Source of the DNA: Bacteroides sp. 519
GTDB lineage: Bacteria; Bacteroidota; Bacteroidia; Bacteroidales; Bacteroidaceae
Assembly (NCBI RefSeq): GCF_010500955.1
Contig: NZ_QVMJ01000001.1
Span: 124,001-188,000 of the forward strand
Reading direction: 5' to 3'
DNA length: 64,000 bases
This document shows positions 45,262 to 54,923 of this stretch, in pieces. Each line of letters begins with the position of its first letter. Positions within the stretch are counted from its first letter, which is position 1. The notes below the pieces were generated by a model. That model was not told where the DNA came from. It did not search any database and was given only the letters and a program-made list of their open reading frames with translations. The position numbers and the translations under genes are program-made.

Positions 45262-45355
45262 TTTTTTCGTCCACCTGCGGGAGAATTTTCGTCTACTCGT
45301 GGGAGAACTTGCGTATGCTCGCAGGATATTTTTCGTCTACCTGTGGGTGGACGAA
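45262..45355. repeat. Four-unit array with exact 22-bp period between the HU-like gene and hsdR
   Basis: Units of the form TTTTCGTCTACCTGCGGGAGAA follow one another. The CGT word starts at 45268, 45290, 45312 and 45334, steps of exactly 22. The third unit is the most divergent. The final unit ends GTGGACGAAAA, which pairs back to the TTTTCGTCCAC of the first. The rest of the 344-base gap is AT-rich, with the hsdR promoter at its right end. Confidence 0.8.
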
Positions 45356-45449
45356 AAGGTTTTAGGTGCAAAAATAATAAATTTGTGGGGGAGTTGGGAT
45401 AGATTTTGGGGAGATTTCTGCTAAAATAATTAAAAGCTGAGATAACAGA

Positions 45450-45479
45450 TTGATTAGGATATATAATTTGTTATCTTTG
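45450..45479 (+). promoter_or_regulatory. Promoter of the hsd operon
   Basis: TTGA (45450-45453) and TATCTTTG (45472-45479) are spaced like the Bacteroides -33/-7 boxes, with 19 bases between TTG and the -7 box. The hsdR ATG follows 36 bases later. Confidence 0.55.
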
Positions 45480-45514
45480 AACTTTTAAATATTTAACAGT
45501 AAAGGGAGTGTTTT

Positions 45515-48484
45515 ATGATCAGGGAAGCCCAACTAGAAGAACAATTTATAAGAAAACTCAGAGATCTCAAATATATATATCGTGAAGATATTCGTGATAG
45601 AAAAATGCTTGATAAAAATTTCCGTGAGAAATTTGAAACTCTTAATCGAGTGAAATTGACAGAGAGTGAGTTCGAACGGCTTAAAACAGATATTATAAAC
45701 CCAGATGTTTTTGCTGCTTCAAAGCTATTACGCACTCGAAATTATTTTCAACGTGAAGATGGTACCCCTTTACATTACACTTTAGTAAATATAAAAGACT
45801 GGTGTAAAAATGAATATGAGGTCATTAACCAATTGCGAATAAATACGGAAAATAGTAACCAACGATATGATGTTATAATCCTTATCAATGGTATTCCTGT
45901 TGTTCAGGTGGAACTAAAAACATTGGATGTTCAACCACGTAAAGCCATGCAGCAAATTGTTGATTATAAGAACGAACCCGGAAATGGCTATACAAATTCA
46001 TTGATGTGCTTCATGCAGTTATTTATAGTAAGCAATAGAAGCAATACTCTTTACTTTGCCAATAATAAGAAACAACATTTTAGTTTCGATGCAGATGAAC
46101 AATTTTTACCTGTTTACCAATACGCAGATGAGCAAAATAAAAAAATCACTCATATAGATTCTTTCGCTGAAAGATTTCTCCCTAAATGTACATTGGGTGA
46201 GCTAATCAGCAAATACATGGTTCTGATTGAAAGTGAGCAAAAAATGCTGGTAATGCGTCCATATCAAATTTATGCCGTAAAAGCTATTGTAAATTGTATT
46301 CATCAAAATCGTGGAAATGGTTATATTTGGCATACTACAGGAAGTGGTAAAACATTAACCTCTTTCAAAGCCTCTACACTATTAAAAGACAATCCGGATA
46401 TTGAAAAATGTCTTTTTGTGGTTGATCGTAAAGATTTGGACAGACAAACCCGTGAAGAATTCAACAAATTTCAAGAAGGGAGCGTAGAGGAAAACACAAA
46501 TACTGAAACGCTTGTAAAAAGATTGCTCTCTACTGATTATGCTGATAAGGTAATCGTTACCACTATTCAGAAGTTAGGATTGGCATTAGACGAAAATAAT
46601 AAAAGGAATTATAAAGAACGATTAGAACCGCTGAGTAAGAAGAGAATCGCTTTCATTTTTGACGAATGTCACCGCTCACAGTTTGGGGATAATCATAGAG
46701 CGATTAAAGATTTTTTTCCAAATGCACAACTCTTTGGGTTTACCGGCACTCCTATTTTTGACGACAATGCCACTTATAATATGCGTGAAGGAGAGCAGGC
46801 TTCTTATAAAACTACCGATGATATTTTTGAAAAGCAGCTACACGCCTATACCATAACTCATGCAATAGACGATAAAAACGTGTTGCGTTTTCATGTGGAT
46901 TATTTCAAAGGGCAAGGCAATGTTCAGCCCAAGCCTGGCGAAGCGATTGCTCAGCAAGCTGTGGTAGAGGCTATTCTTGAAAAGCATAATGCAGCCACCA
47001 GTTCAAAACGTTTTAATGCGATTCTGGCAACTGCGTCTATCAACAATGCAATAGAATACTATCGTCTTTTCAAGGAAATGCAGGCACAGAAGCAAACTGA
47101 AGACCCTGATTATATTCCATTCAATATAGCCTGTGTTTTCTCACCTCCTGCTGAGGGGAATAAGGATATTCAACAAATACAAGAAGACTTAGAACAAGAA
47201 AAAGAAGACAATAAACAGAATCCTGATGAAAAGAAAGCGGCACTAAAGATGATTATTGATGATTATAATCAACAATACAAAACAAACCACAGTATTAATG
47301 AATTTGATTTGTACTACCAAGATGTACAAAAGCGTATCAAAGACCATAAATATAGTAATGCCGACTACTCACACAAAAACAAAATTGACATAACAATTGT
47401 GGTTGATATGTTACTCACTGGTTTCGATTCCAAATATTTGAATACGCTTTATGTAGATAAGAATTTGAAATACCACGGACTGATACAGGCTTTTTCTCGT
47501 ACAAACCGCGTACTCAATGACACAAAACCATATGGGAATATTTTAGATTTTCGTCATCAACAGGAAGCTGTGAATATGGCTATTTCTTTATTCTCAGGCG
47601 AAAAAGATGCTAAAGAAGCTAGAAAAATATGGTTGGTTGATTCTGCACCAGTGGTGATTGAAAAATATAGAAAAGCAGTTGCCAAGTTAGGTGATTTTAT
47701 GGAGACAAATAATTTAGCCTGTGAACCAGCTGCTGTTTATAATCTGAGAGGAGATGCTGCCCGGATTGCATTTGTCAACAATTTCAAAGAAGTACAGCGG
47801 TTAAAGAGAGAACTCGACCAATATACAGATATAGACAAAGAGCAATTAGCTCAAATTGAGGAAATATTACCAGAAGAGAACTTGCGATCGTTTAGAAGTT
47901 CATATATAGAGACTGCAAAACAATTCAGGGAAATACAACAGAAAGAAGGAGATCAAGCTCCTGTTGCAGTTCAACAACTCGATTTTGAATTTGTACTTTT
48001 TGCTTCTACACTGATTGACTACGATTATATCATGGAGTTGATTGCCGATAGCACCCAAAAGAAACCAACAAAACAAAAAATGACAAAGTTTCAGATAATT
48101 AATCTGCTTACGTCAAATTCAAATTTGTTGGATGAGCAAGAAGATCTAACAGATTATATCAATAGTTTGGATTGGAATAGCGGTCAAGAAGTGAATATGC
48201 TACGTGAAGGCTATGAAACTTTTAAAATAGAGAAAAGTAACAAAGAGTTAGTAGAAATAGCGAATAAGCATGGCTTACAGGTGGCAATATTAAAGACCTT
48301 TACCGATCAAATTATAAACCGAATGATCTTTGATGGTGAAAAACTAACAGATCTATTAGAACCACTGGAGTTAAGTTGGAAAGAGCGACGGATAAAAGAA
48401 CTTTCCTTAATGGAAGACTTGGTTCCTCATTTGAAAAAGCAGGTTCAAGGACGTGAAATATCAGGGTTGGCCGCTTATGAGTAA
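45515..48484 (+). CDS. hsdR: Type I restriction enzyme, R (translocase/nuclease) subunit
   Basis: A 989-residue motor subunit that translocates and cuts unmodified DNA. The N-terminal nuclease centre is DVIILINGIPVVQVELKTLD (D...ExK). The helicase part has Walker A IWHTTGSGKTLTS, DEAD-like FIFDECHRSQFG, and motif III GFTGTPIF; later motifs include VDMLLTGFDSKYLNTLYVDK and GLIQAFSRTNRVL. It is the first gene of an hsdR-hsdM-hsdS operon with no sign of interruption. Confidence 0.96.
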   Translation: MIREAQLEEQFIRKLRDLKYIYREDIRDRKMLDKNFREKFETLNRVKLTESEFERLKTDIINPDVFAASKLLRTRNYFQREDGTPLHYTLVNIKDWCKNEYEVINQLRINTENSNQRYDVIILINGIPVVQVELKTLDVQPRKAMQQIVDYKNEPGNGYTNSLMCFMQLFIVSNRSNTLYFANNKKQHFSFDADEQFLPVYQYADEQNKKITHIDSFAERFLPKCTLGELISKYMVLIESEQKMLVMRPYQIYAVKAIVNCIHQNRGNGYIWHTTGSGKTLTSFKASTLLKDNPDIEKCLFVVDRKDLDRQTREEFNKFQEGSVEENTNTETLVKRLLSTDYADKVIVTTIQKLGLALDENNKRNYKERLEPLSKKRIAFIFDECHRSQFGDNHRAIKDFFPNAQLFGFTGTPIFDDNATYNMREGEQASYKTTDDIFEKQLHAYTITHAIDDKNVLRFHVDYFKGQGNVQPKPGEAIAQQAVVEAILEKHNAATSSKRFNAILATASINNAIEYYRLFKEMQAQKQTEDPDYIPFNIACVFSPPAEGNKDIQQIQEDLEQEKEDNKQNPDEKKAALKMIIDDYNQQYKTNHSINEFDLYYQDVQKRIKDHKYSNADYSHKNKIDITIVVDMLLTGFDSKYLNTLYVDKNLKYHGLIQAFSRTNRVLNDTKPYGNILDFRHQQEAVNMAISLFSGEKDAKEARKIWLVDSAPVVIEKYRKAVAKLGDFMETNNLACEPAAVYNLRGDAARIAFVNNFKEVQRLKRELDQYTDIDKEQLAQIEEILPEENLRSFRSSYIETAKQFREIQQKEGDQAPVAVQQLDFEFVLFASTLIDYDYIMELIADSTQKKPTKQKMTKFQIINLLTSNSNLLDEQEDLTDYINSLDWNSGQEVNMLREGYETFKIEKSNKELVEIANKHGLQVAILKTFTDQIINRMIFDGEKLTDLLEPLELSWKERRIKELSLMEDLVPHLKKQVQGREISGLAAYE

Positions 48485-48532
48485 TAACTTCGGAATATGG
48501 TGAAACTCCGTATAGAACACTAAATTATTAAT

Positions 48533-50161
48533 ATGACAATACAAGATCAAAAACAACTGGGTAAAACCCTTTGGGATATAGCAGACCAACTACGAGGAGC
48601 AATGAATGCGGATGACTTCCGTGATTATATGCTTTCCTTTTTATTTCTTCGCTATTTATCTGATAACTATGAAGAAGCGGCTAAGAAAGAATTGGGGAAA
48701 GATTATCCTCAATTAGAAAACAAGAACGAACAACATACCGCTTTAGGGTTATGGTATAAAGAAAACGAAGTCGATGTGCTTGATTTTGAAAAACAAATGC
48801 GTCGGAAAGTTCATTATGTTATAAAACCACAGCATTTATGGAGTAATATTGCAGAATTGGCTCGCACACAGAATGACGAACTATTAGTAACACTTGAGGA
48901 AGGCTTTCGATACATAGAAAATGAATCTTTTGAAAGTACATTTCAGGGACTGTTTTCCGAGATCAATCTAAATTCCGAAAAATTGGGTAGGACAGCTACA
49001 GAAAGGAATAAAAAACTTTGTACCATTATTCAAAAAATAGCAGAGGGAATAGCTTCGTTTTCCACTGATACGGATATCTTGGGCGATGCCTATGAATATC
49101 TCATCAGTCAATTCGCAGCAGGCTCTGGAAAAAAAGCAGGCGAGTTCTACACTCCGCAGCAAATATCCACTATTCTATCAAAAATTGTTATTTTAGACAG
49201 TCAGAATCCGGAACTTGGCGAAAAAGGGAAATTAAATAAAGTCCTGGATTTTGCCTGTGGTTCAGGTTCTTTGCTGTTGAATGTTCGTAGACAACTGGAA
49301 GATAGTGGGGGAAGTATTGGAAAGATATATGGGCAAGAGAAAAATATTACCACTTACAACCTTGCTCGCATGAATATGTTGTTACATGGACTAAAGGACA
49401 CTGAGTTTGAAATTCACCATGGTGATACCTTGTCAAACGATTGGGATATACTGAATGAAATGAATCCGGCAAAGAAAATGGAATTTGATGGGATCGTAGC
49501 CAATCCCCCTTTCAGCTTACGTTGGGAGCCAAACGATACACTTGCTGAAGACTTCCGCTTCAAGAGCTATGGCTTGGCTCCTAAGTCTGCGGCTGATTTC
49601 GCATTTCTATTGCATGGTTTTCACTTTTTATCTAACGAGGGAACTATGGCAATCATCCTTCCTCATGGCGTCTTATTCCGTAGTGGCGCAGAAGAGCGAA
49701 TTCGTACCAAATTTTTAAAAGATAACAATATTGATACCGTAATCGGGCTACCTTCTAATTTATTCTTTTCGACAGGCATTCCGGTTTGCATCTTGGTGTT
49801 AAAAAAGTGCAAACGATTCGATGATGTTCTTTTCATAAATGCAAGTGAATATTATAAAAGAGACAAACGTCAGAATCGTTTACGGGAAGGAGAAGATGGA
49901 TTACCAAATGATATAGAAAAAATTATTGAAACATATCAGTTTCGAAAAGAAGAAGAGCGTTACTCCCGGCGAGTTCCATTAAGTGAAATTGAGCAAAACA
50001 ACTATAATCTTAATATTTCCCGATATGTTAGCACATTTGTTGAAGAAGAACCTGTTGATATTCACGCTGTGATGAAGGAAATTAAAGAACTTGAGGCAAA
50101 ACGAGCTGATTTAGATAAGGAAATCGAAGTGTACTTAAAAGAGCTAGGATTAGTCCTTTAA
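48533..50161 (+). CDS. hsdM: Type I restriction-modification, M (adenine methyltransferase) subunit
   Basis: A 542-residue N6-adenine methyltransferase. An N-terminal helical domain (LWDIADQLRGAMNADDFRDYML) is followed by the SAM-binding motif VLDFACGSGSLLLN and the catalytic NPPF in GIVANPPFSLRWE. The C-terminal part ends in a coiled coil (MKEIKELEAKRADLDKEIE) likely to contact HsdS. It is 48 bases after hsdR. Confidence 0.97.
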   Translation: MTIQDQKQLGKTLWDIADQLRGAMNADDFRDYMLSFLFLRYLSDNYEEAAKKELGKDYPQLENKNEQHTALGLWYKENEVDVLDFEKQMRRKVHYVIKPQHLWSNIAELARTQNDELLVTLEEGFRYIENESFESTFQGLFSEINLNSEKLGRTATERNKKLCTIIQKIAEGIASFSTDTDILGDAYEYLISQFAAGSGKKAGEFYTPQQISTILSKIVILDSQNPELGEKGKLNKVLDFACGSGSLLLNVRRQLEDSGGSIGKIYGQEKNITTYNLARMNMLLHGLKDTEFEIHHGDTLSNDWDILNEMNPAKKMEFDGIVANPPFSLRWEPNDTLAEDFRFKSYGLAPKSAADFAFLLHGFHFLSNEGTMAIILPHGVLFRSGAEERIRTKFLKDNNIDTVIGLPSNLFFSTGIPVCILVLKKCKRFDDVLFINASEYYKRDKRQNRLREGEDGLPNDIEKIIETYQFRKEEERYSRRVPLSEIEQNNYNLNISRYVSTFVEEEPVDIHAVMKEIKELEAKRADLDKEIEVYLKELGLVL

Positions 50162-50210
50162 TTTTTTTTGCTTTTTACGAATCCTTAATGTGATAGATTA
50201 AGAATAAAAA

Positions 50211-51440
50211 ATGACTGAGATGACAGAAGAAAAGAAAAAAAAGGGCAATTTCCCAAATTTGAGATTTCCGGGGTTTGAGGGGGAATGGGAGGTGAAAAAG
50301 TTAGGAGATATTGCTGATAAAGTAAATAGTGGAAAGACTCCTTTAGGTGGTGAAGCTGTTTATACAAAAGAAGGTGTACTTTTTATACGGAGTCAAAATG
50401 TAAATAATGACAAATTAGAATTAGATAACTCTGTATTCATCTCAGAAGAAATAAATCGTCAAATGAAAAATAGTATTGTCCAATCTAACGATATACTACT
50501 TAATATAACTGGTGCTTCGTTGGGTCGAAGTTGTGTTGTCCCTGATAATTTTGAACGTGGAAATGTAAATCAACACGTTTGTATAGTAAGATTAAAAAAA
50601 CAATACAATCCAAGATTTGTACAACCATTATTTTCATCTAACAAGGGCCAAATAATTTTCACCAACTTACGAACAGGTAGTGGACGAGAAGGTCTAACCT
50701 TTGAAAGTATCAAGAGTATAAAAATATCTATACCTTTTTGTGATGAGCAACAAAAAATCGCATCATTTTTGTCACTAATAGATAAAAGAATAACAACTCA
50801 AAGCAAAATAATTGAGAAATATGAGTCCTTAATCAAAGGGATTGTAGATTTCCATTTTAAAAGTTGTAAGCACAAAACGTATTCTATAAAAGAATTAGGG
50901 GAGTACTTTAATGTAATGAATCTTTCAAAGGAAAACTTATCTGCGACAGGAAATGAATGCATTCTGTATGGAGAATTGTTTACCACTTACGGGTGTGTTG
51001 TTGATGAAATAAAAAGTAGAACAACAAAAAAAGATTGCAAATTAACCCTTAGCTCCAATGTCGATTTATTATTTCCATCCTCTACAACTGTTAATGCACA
51101 TTCTCTTATATCACCGTCAGCAATTCTTAAAGAAGGTGTTATTTTAGGTGGGGATATGTTTGGTATCCATATAAACGAAAATTTCAACAATGAGTATCTC
51201 AGCTATTTGTTTAATTACATATATAAAAGTGAGTTGTCAAAATATGCAAAAGGAAGTACAATCATTCATTTGCATTATAATGAGATTAGGAATGCTAAAA
51301 TTGAAGTTCCTTCATTAGAAGAACAGAAGAAAGTCGTGAAGATATTAAGATTATTGCAAAAAAAACTCACCATAGAAAGCACCTTATTACATACATATCT
51401 AAAGCAGAAAAACATCCTACTTCAACAACTGTTTATATGA
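50211..51440 (+). CDS. hsdS: Type I specificity subunit HsdS, expressed copy
   Basis: A 409-residue subunit with two target-recognition domains, each beginning or ending at conserved helices. The first conserved stretch is FPNLRFPGFEGEWEVKKLG (residues about 15-33) and the central spacer is RITTQSKIIEKYESLIKGIV. Both stretches are encoded by DNA repeated in inverted orientation in the second hsdS. This copy directly follows hsdM and is the one expected to be transcribed. DNA inversion through the repeats would swap its recognition domains. Confidence 0.95.
   Translation: MTEMTEEKKKKGNFPNLRFPGFEGEWEVKKLGDIADKVNSGKTPLGGEAVYTKEGVLFIRSQNVNNDKLELDNSVFISEEINRQMKNSIVQSNDILLNITGASLGRSCVVPDNFERGNVNQHVCIVRLKKQYNPRFVQPLFSSNKGQIIFTNLRTGSGREGLTFESIKSIKISIPFCDEQQKIASFLSLIDKRITTQSKIIEKYESLIKGIVDFHFKSCKHKTYSIKELGEYFNVMNLSKENLSATGNECILYGELFTTYGCVVDEIKSRTTKKDCKLTLSSNVDLLFPSSTTVNAHSLISPSAILKEGVILGGDMFGIHINENFNNEYLSYLFNYIYKSELSKYAKGSTIIHLHYNEIRNAKIEVPSLEEQKKVVKILRLLQKKLTIESTLLHTYLKQKNILLQQLFI
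50247..50308 (+). repeat. hsdS inversion repeat 1, left copy (62 bp)
   Basis: This 62-bp stretch beginning AATTTCCCAAATTTGAG recurs as an exact reverse complement at 52499-52560. It encodes the start of both HsdS proteins. Confidence 0.9.
50799..50850 (+). repeat. hsdS inversion repeat 2, left copy (52 bp)
   Basis: This 52-bp stretch beginning CAAAGCAAAATAATTGAG recurs as an exact reverse complement at 51948-51999. It encodes the central conserved helix between the two recognition domains. Confidence 0.9.
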
Positions 51441-52575
51441 AAAAATTTTGGAGAAGATAGTTCTTTTGTTTAAAGAAATTCTCAAGGATATTTTTCTCTA
51501 CAAAAATTTTCTGTTCAATTGAAGATAAAGCATTGGCAATTTTTTCTTGCTCTGTAAACTCAGGACAATATACTGGCTCATTTCCGTAATCCTTAAAATA
51601 GATATGGGGAATCCCTGACCCAACCTTATATTTATCAAAATTAAAACTTTGCATGTAGTAATAAATATACTTTAGACATACACTGTCTTTCGCAGTGAGA
51701 TAGTTTAGGGTTCCAATAACCGAATACTTATTAGAAGCATATTGCAATTTTCCGACATTCGATCCATCCTTTATTATTAAAATAGAATCTCCATTTATAT
51801 GATATTGAGAGAAATAAGCAAAAATGCCAGCAGCACCATAGACCGGATACATGCCTTTATCTACAACTTCACTTTCAGTTAATGCAGAAGAATGACAAAT
51901 AAGACAATCATTAAGTTTCACGTTTTTCTCCTTCTTTTTAAAAATTGAATCTACAATCCCTTTGATTAAGGACTCATATTTCTCAATTATTTTGCTTTGG
52001 GTCGTAATGCGTTGATCAATGAGTGATAAAAAAATAGATATCTTTTTTTGTTCAAGAAGATTGATTGGGAAAGCAATTTTATAATTTATTATTTGCTGCA
52101 AGCTAATATGGGGAATTCCAGAACTTGTATTAACTATATCGACATATTGTTGAAATTTTTTTGAGAATATTACTTGGAATAAAAAATCTATATCTGCATT
52201 GCTTAATGCCCTTATTCTGGCAACCCTTTGAATAAGAATAGAACCTACATCCGAATTTGGAATTAATGCAACGTTTTTTCCAACCTTAGACCCATCCATC
52301 CCGAGAACTAAATCCTTTTCTTCAAGTAGAAACTTTTGAAATTTATCAGATATAGGATTCGGATAATATCTATCAATCTCTTTATTGTGACGAATAAAAC
52401 CTTCTGTTATATTTATCCCTCTTAAAATAGGTATTCCAGATTCATCTTCCGAAATATCTTTTGACTTTAATGGAATACCTGAAATAATGTCAATAAATTC
52501 TCCTAACTTTTTCACCTCCCATTCCCCCTCAAACCCCGGAAATCTCAAATTTGGGAAATTAAGGATATTTGCCAC
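51433..52575 (-). CDS. hsdS: Type I specificity subunit HsdS, inverted (silent) copy
   Basis: A complete 380-residue second specificity gene, convergent with the first and overlapping it by eight bases at the 3' ends. It has the same N-terminal stretch FPNLRFPGFEGEWEVKKLG and central helix RITTQSKIIEKYESLIKGIV, but different recognition domains. It has no visible promoter or upstream gene on its strand, so it is probably a silent reservoir. Repeats 1 and 2 let it exchange either or both domains with the expressed copy. Confidence 0.93.
   Translation of the reverse strand: MANILNFPNLRFPGFEGEWEVKKLGEFIDIISGIPLKSKDISEDESGIPILRGINITEGFIRHNKEIDRYYPNPISDKFQKFLLEEKDLVLGMDGSKVGKNVALIPNSDVGSILIQRVARIRALSNADIDFLFQVIFSKKFQQYVDIVNTSSGIPHISLQQIINYKIAFPINLLEQKKISIFLSLIDQRITTQSKIIEKYESLIKGIVDSIFKKKEKNVKLNDCLICHSSALTESEVVDKGMYPVYGAAGIFAYFSQYHINGDSILIIKDGSNVGKLQYASNKYSVIGTLNYLTAKDSVCLKYIYYYMQSFNFDKYKVGSGIPHIYFKDYGNEPVYCPEFTEQEKIANALSSIEQKIFVEKNILENFFKQKNYLLQNFFI
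51948..51999 (-). repeat. hsdS inversion repeat 2, right copy
   Basis: Exact reverse complement of 50799-50850, located in the middle of the inverted hsdS gene. Confidence 0.9.
52499..52560 (-). repeat. hsdS inversion repeat 1, right copy
   Basis: Exact reverse complement of 50247-50308, at the 5' end of the inverted hsdS and next to the recombinase gene. Confidence 0.9.
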
Positions 52576-52630
52576 TTAAATCCTTTCTATGTATATTCCT
52601 TTGAGTAATAATATTAAAAATCAGAAGAGC

Positions 52631-53554
52631 ATGACAAAAGTAGAAATTAGTAAGGTCATCGACCTTTGGAAAAATGACAAAAAACAGTATGTAAAGAAGT
52701 CCAGTTATTCAGCGTATATGCTTTTAATTGAGAATCACCTCTTGCCAAGTTTTGGAAATCAACTAAGTGTAAATGAATCCGATGTTCAAGAATTTGTATT
52801 CAGAAAACTGGACGAGGGGTTGAGTCAAAAGACGATCAAAGATATCCTGATTGTCTTAAAGATGGTTTTAAAGTTTGGTGCTAAAAACAAACTTCTTGAG
52901 TATCAGCAATTCGACATCCAATTCCCCACAGAAAGAGAAAGACATGAGATTGAGGTTCTAAGTAAGAACAATCAGAAGAAAATCATGAATTATGTTCAAG
53001 AACATTTTACGTTCAAAAATTTAGGGATTTATATCTGCTTGAGTGCTGGCATCCGGATCGGAGAGATTTGTGCTTTGACATGGGATAACATAGATACCGA
53101 AACTGGCATTATCAATATCAGAAAAACAATCCAACGGATTTATGTAATAGAAGATAATGATAGGCGAACTGAACTTATTCTTGATTCCCCTAAAACCAAG
53201 AATTCTATTCGAGATATTCCGATGAGTCGAGATTTATTAAAAATGCTAAAGCCGATCAAGAAAGTAGTAAATAATTCTTTCTATCTATTAACTAACGATG
53301 CCAAACCCACAGAACCTCGTACCTATCGAAACTATTATAAGAAGTTAATGAAAGAGTTGGATATGCCAGAACTGAAATTTCATGGACTAAGGCATAGTTT
53401 CGCCACAAGATGTATTGAGAGTAATTGTGATTATAAGACTGTAAGCGTAATTCTAGGACATTCAAATATCAGTACTACTCTAAATTTGTATGTTCATCCT
53501 AATATGGAACAGAAAAAGAAGTGCATTGACCAAATGTTTAAGGATTTAGGATGA
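52631..53554 (+). CDS. Tyrosine recombinase, predicted hsdS invertase
   Basis: A phage-integrase-family recombinase of about 307 residues. An N-terminal SAM-like core-binding domain (YVKKSSYSAYMLLIENHLLPSFG) is followed by the catalytic domain with Arg I in LSAGIRIGEICALTW, the HGLRHSFATR box (HxxR), LGHSNIS and the nucleophile Tyr in TLNLYVHPN. ATG 52631 is chosen because the N-terminal domain begins there; an in-frame ATG at 52589 is possible. Its position beside the inverted hsdS, as in known Bacteroides shufflons, points to a role in inversion. Confidence 0.93.
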   Translation: MTKVEISKVIDLWKNDKKQYVKKSSYSAYMLLIENHLLPSFGNQLSVNESDVQEFVFRKLDEGLSQKTIKDILIVLKMVLKFGAKNKLLEYQQFDIQFPTERERHEIEVLSKNNQKKIMNYVQEHFTFKNLGIYICLSAGIRIGEICALTWDNIDTETGIINIRKTIQRIYVIEDNDRRTELILDSPKTKNSIRDIPMSRDLLKMLKPIKKVVNNSFYLLTNDAKPTEPRTYRNYYKKLMKELDMPELKFHGLRHSFATRCIESNCDYKTVSVILGHSNISTTLNLYVHPNMEQKKKCIDQMFKDLG

Positions 53555-53607
53555 TCTTTTACAAGAGCTTGACATGAAGTTATGTTCTGTTAGGCTCTTG
53601 TTAACCC

Positions 53608-54915
53608 TCACATATCCTCCATCCCCAACGCCCTATACTCCACGTTATACCCTTTAAACTTAGCACATAACGCTGTCGATTTCTCTTTCAATACCTCTAA
53701 AGATACATTCTCGCGCTTGCGTTTTACCTCCACAAAAGTGATTGTTTTCTCCAAATCGTTTACACCTACAATATCTATTTCATTCTTATTACCCGACTCC
53801 CAATACGAGCCGATTTCTGAAAAACATCCACTTTGTTTGAGTTGTTGCATAAAGTATTTCTCAAGCACCCGACCGCTATACACAGCATAGTCACGCTCTA
53901 CAATGGTTCGCACGTACTGCAAATTACCCATTTCAACAGCGCTTCGATATTTATAGATAAAACGGAACCAGAAATTAAGAAAATTGTCGTATATCTGATA
54001 TTTTACAGAACGACTACCAGGCTTGGCAAACATGGGACGTACTTTCCCTATGATATTAAAATCGGCTTCAAGTCTATCCAAATAGCCACCTATCTGCATT
54101 TCGAGTATTGATTCTATCTCTGGGCGAGATGTTTTAGAAGCTGCAATAAGCGAAAGTATAGAAAAATAATTCCCATAATCTTTGCCAAATTCATCAATTA
54201 AAACATTTTTACCTTCATCAAGAAAAAATGAGTTCTCAGAAAAAAATTCATCTAAAATGGTGGGAAGGGTAAACGCTTGGGCTTCGACTAACAGTTCAAC
54301 ATACCGGGCAACACCACCGGTGAGCATATAAAAAGCCAATAAATCGTCTGAAGAATAATTGGGAGCATTGTCTTCTAATATTTCTTTAAGAGTATTAATG
54401 CCAAATTCTTTGAGATGAATTCGCTGTGTAGCACGTCCAAAAAGTGGTTCTTTGGAATTTTCAAAAATACGATGCATCATTGAATAAATAGAACCACAAA
54501 GGATGAGGTTAATACGGCTTTCGGCTTTTTTCTTATCCCAAATGTGTTGCATTTCGCTATAAACAGCACTATTTATAGTCGAAAATTCTTGAAATTCATC
54601 AATAATAAGCGTGAAGGAGCGTTCAACAGAAAGATCCATCAAGTAAATAAAAAGATTTTTGAATGTCTTTATTTCACCATGAGGAGCTACATGAAGTTTA
54701 TTCTTTATTTCTTCGAGAAATTCTTCACACAGTAAAGCTTCATTTTTCTTTTCTACGAAAAAATAAAGGGAATTTTCGGGGTATGCTTTTACCAACAAAC
54801 TGGTTTTTCCAATACGGCGGCGGCCAACAAGAAAAGTCATTTGGGCAGCTTTTCGAGATCTATCTTCTATCTTTGCCAGAAGGGCAAGCTCTTTTTCGCG
54901 GTTGTAGAACTTCAT
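53608..54915 (-). CDS. ATPase of the archaeal-ATPase/DUF234 type with nuclease-like C-terminus
   Basis: A 435-residue protein. The N-terminal AAA-like domain has Walker A VGRRRIGKTSLL and Walker B FTLIIDEFQEF, with a sensor region INLILCGS. A winged-helix stretch follows (ILSLIAASKTSRPEIES). The C-terminal part resembles a PD-(D/E)XK fold: GNKNEIDIVGVND ... TITFVEVKRKR. Relatives are common in Bacteroidota genomes and their cellular role is unclear. A large inverted repeat sits directly upstream of the start. Confidence 0.85.
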   Translation of the reverse strand: MKFYNREKELALLAKIEDRSRKAAQMTFLVGRRRIGKTSLLVKAYPENSLYFFVEKKNEALLCEEFLEEIKNKLHVAPHGEIKTFKNLFIYLMDLSVERSFTLIIDEFQEFSTINSAVYSEMQHIWDKKKAESRINLILCGSIYSMMHRIFENSKEPLFGRATQRIHLKEFGINTLKEILEDNAPNYSSDDLLAFYMLTGGVARYVELLVEAQAFTLPTILDEFFSENSFFLDEGKNVLIDEFGKDYGNYFSILSLIAASKTSRPEIESILEMQIGGYLDRLEADFNIIGKVRPMFAKPGSRSVKYQIYDNFLNFWFRFIYKYRSAVEMGNLQYVRTIVERDYAVYSGRVLEKYFMQQLKQSGCFSEIGSYWESGNKNEIDIVGVNDLEKTITFVEVKRKRENVSLEVLKEKSTALCAKFKGYNVEYRALGMEDM

Positions 54916-54923
54916 AATAACAT

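Noticed and set aside
51433..52575. Inverted hsdS as a pseudogene
   Set aside because: The frame is complete with both conserved regions and a full C-terminus; silence is better explained by orientation and lack of a promoter.
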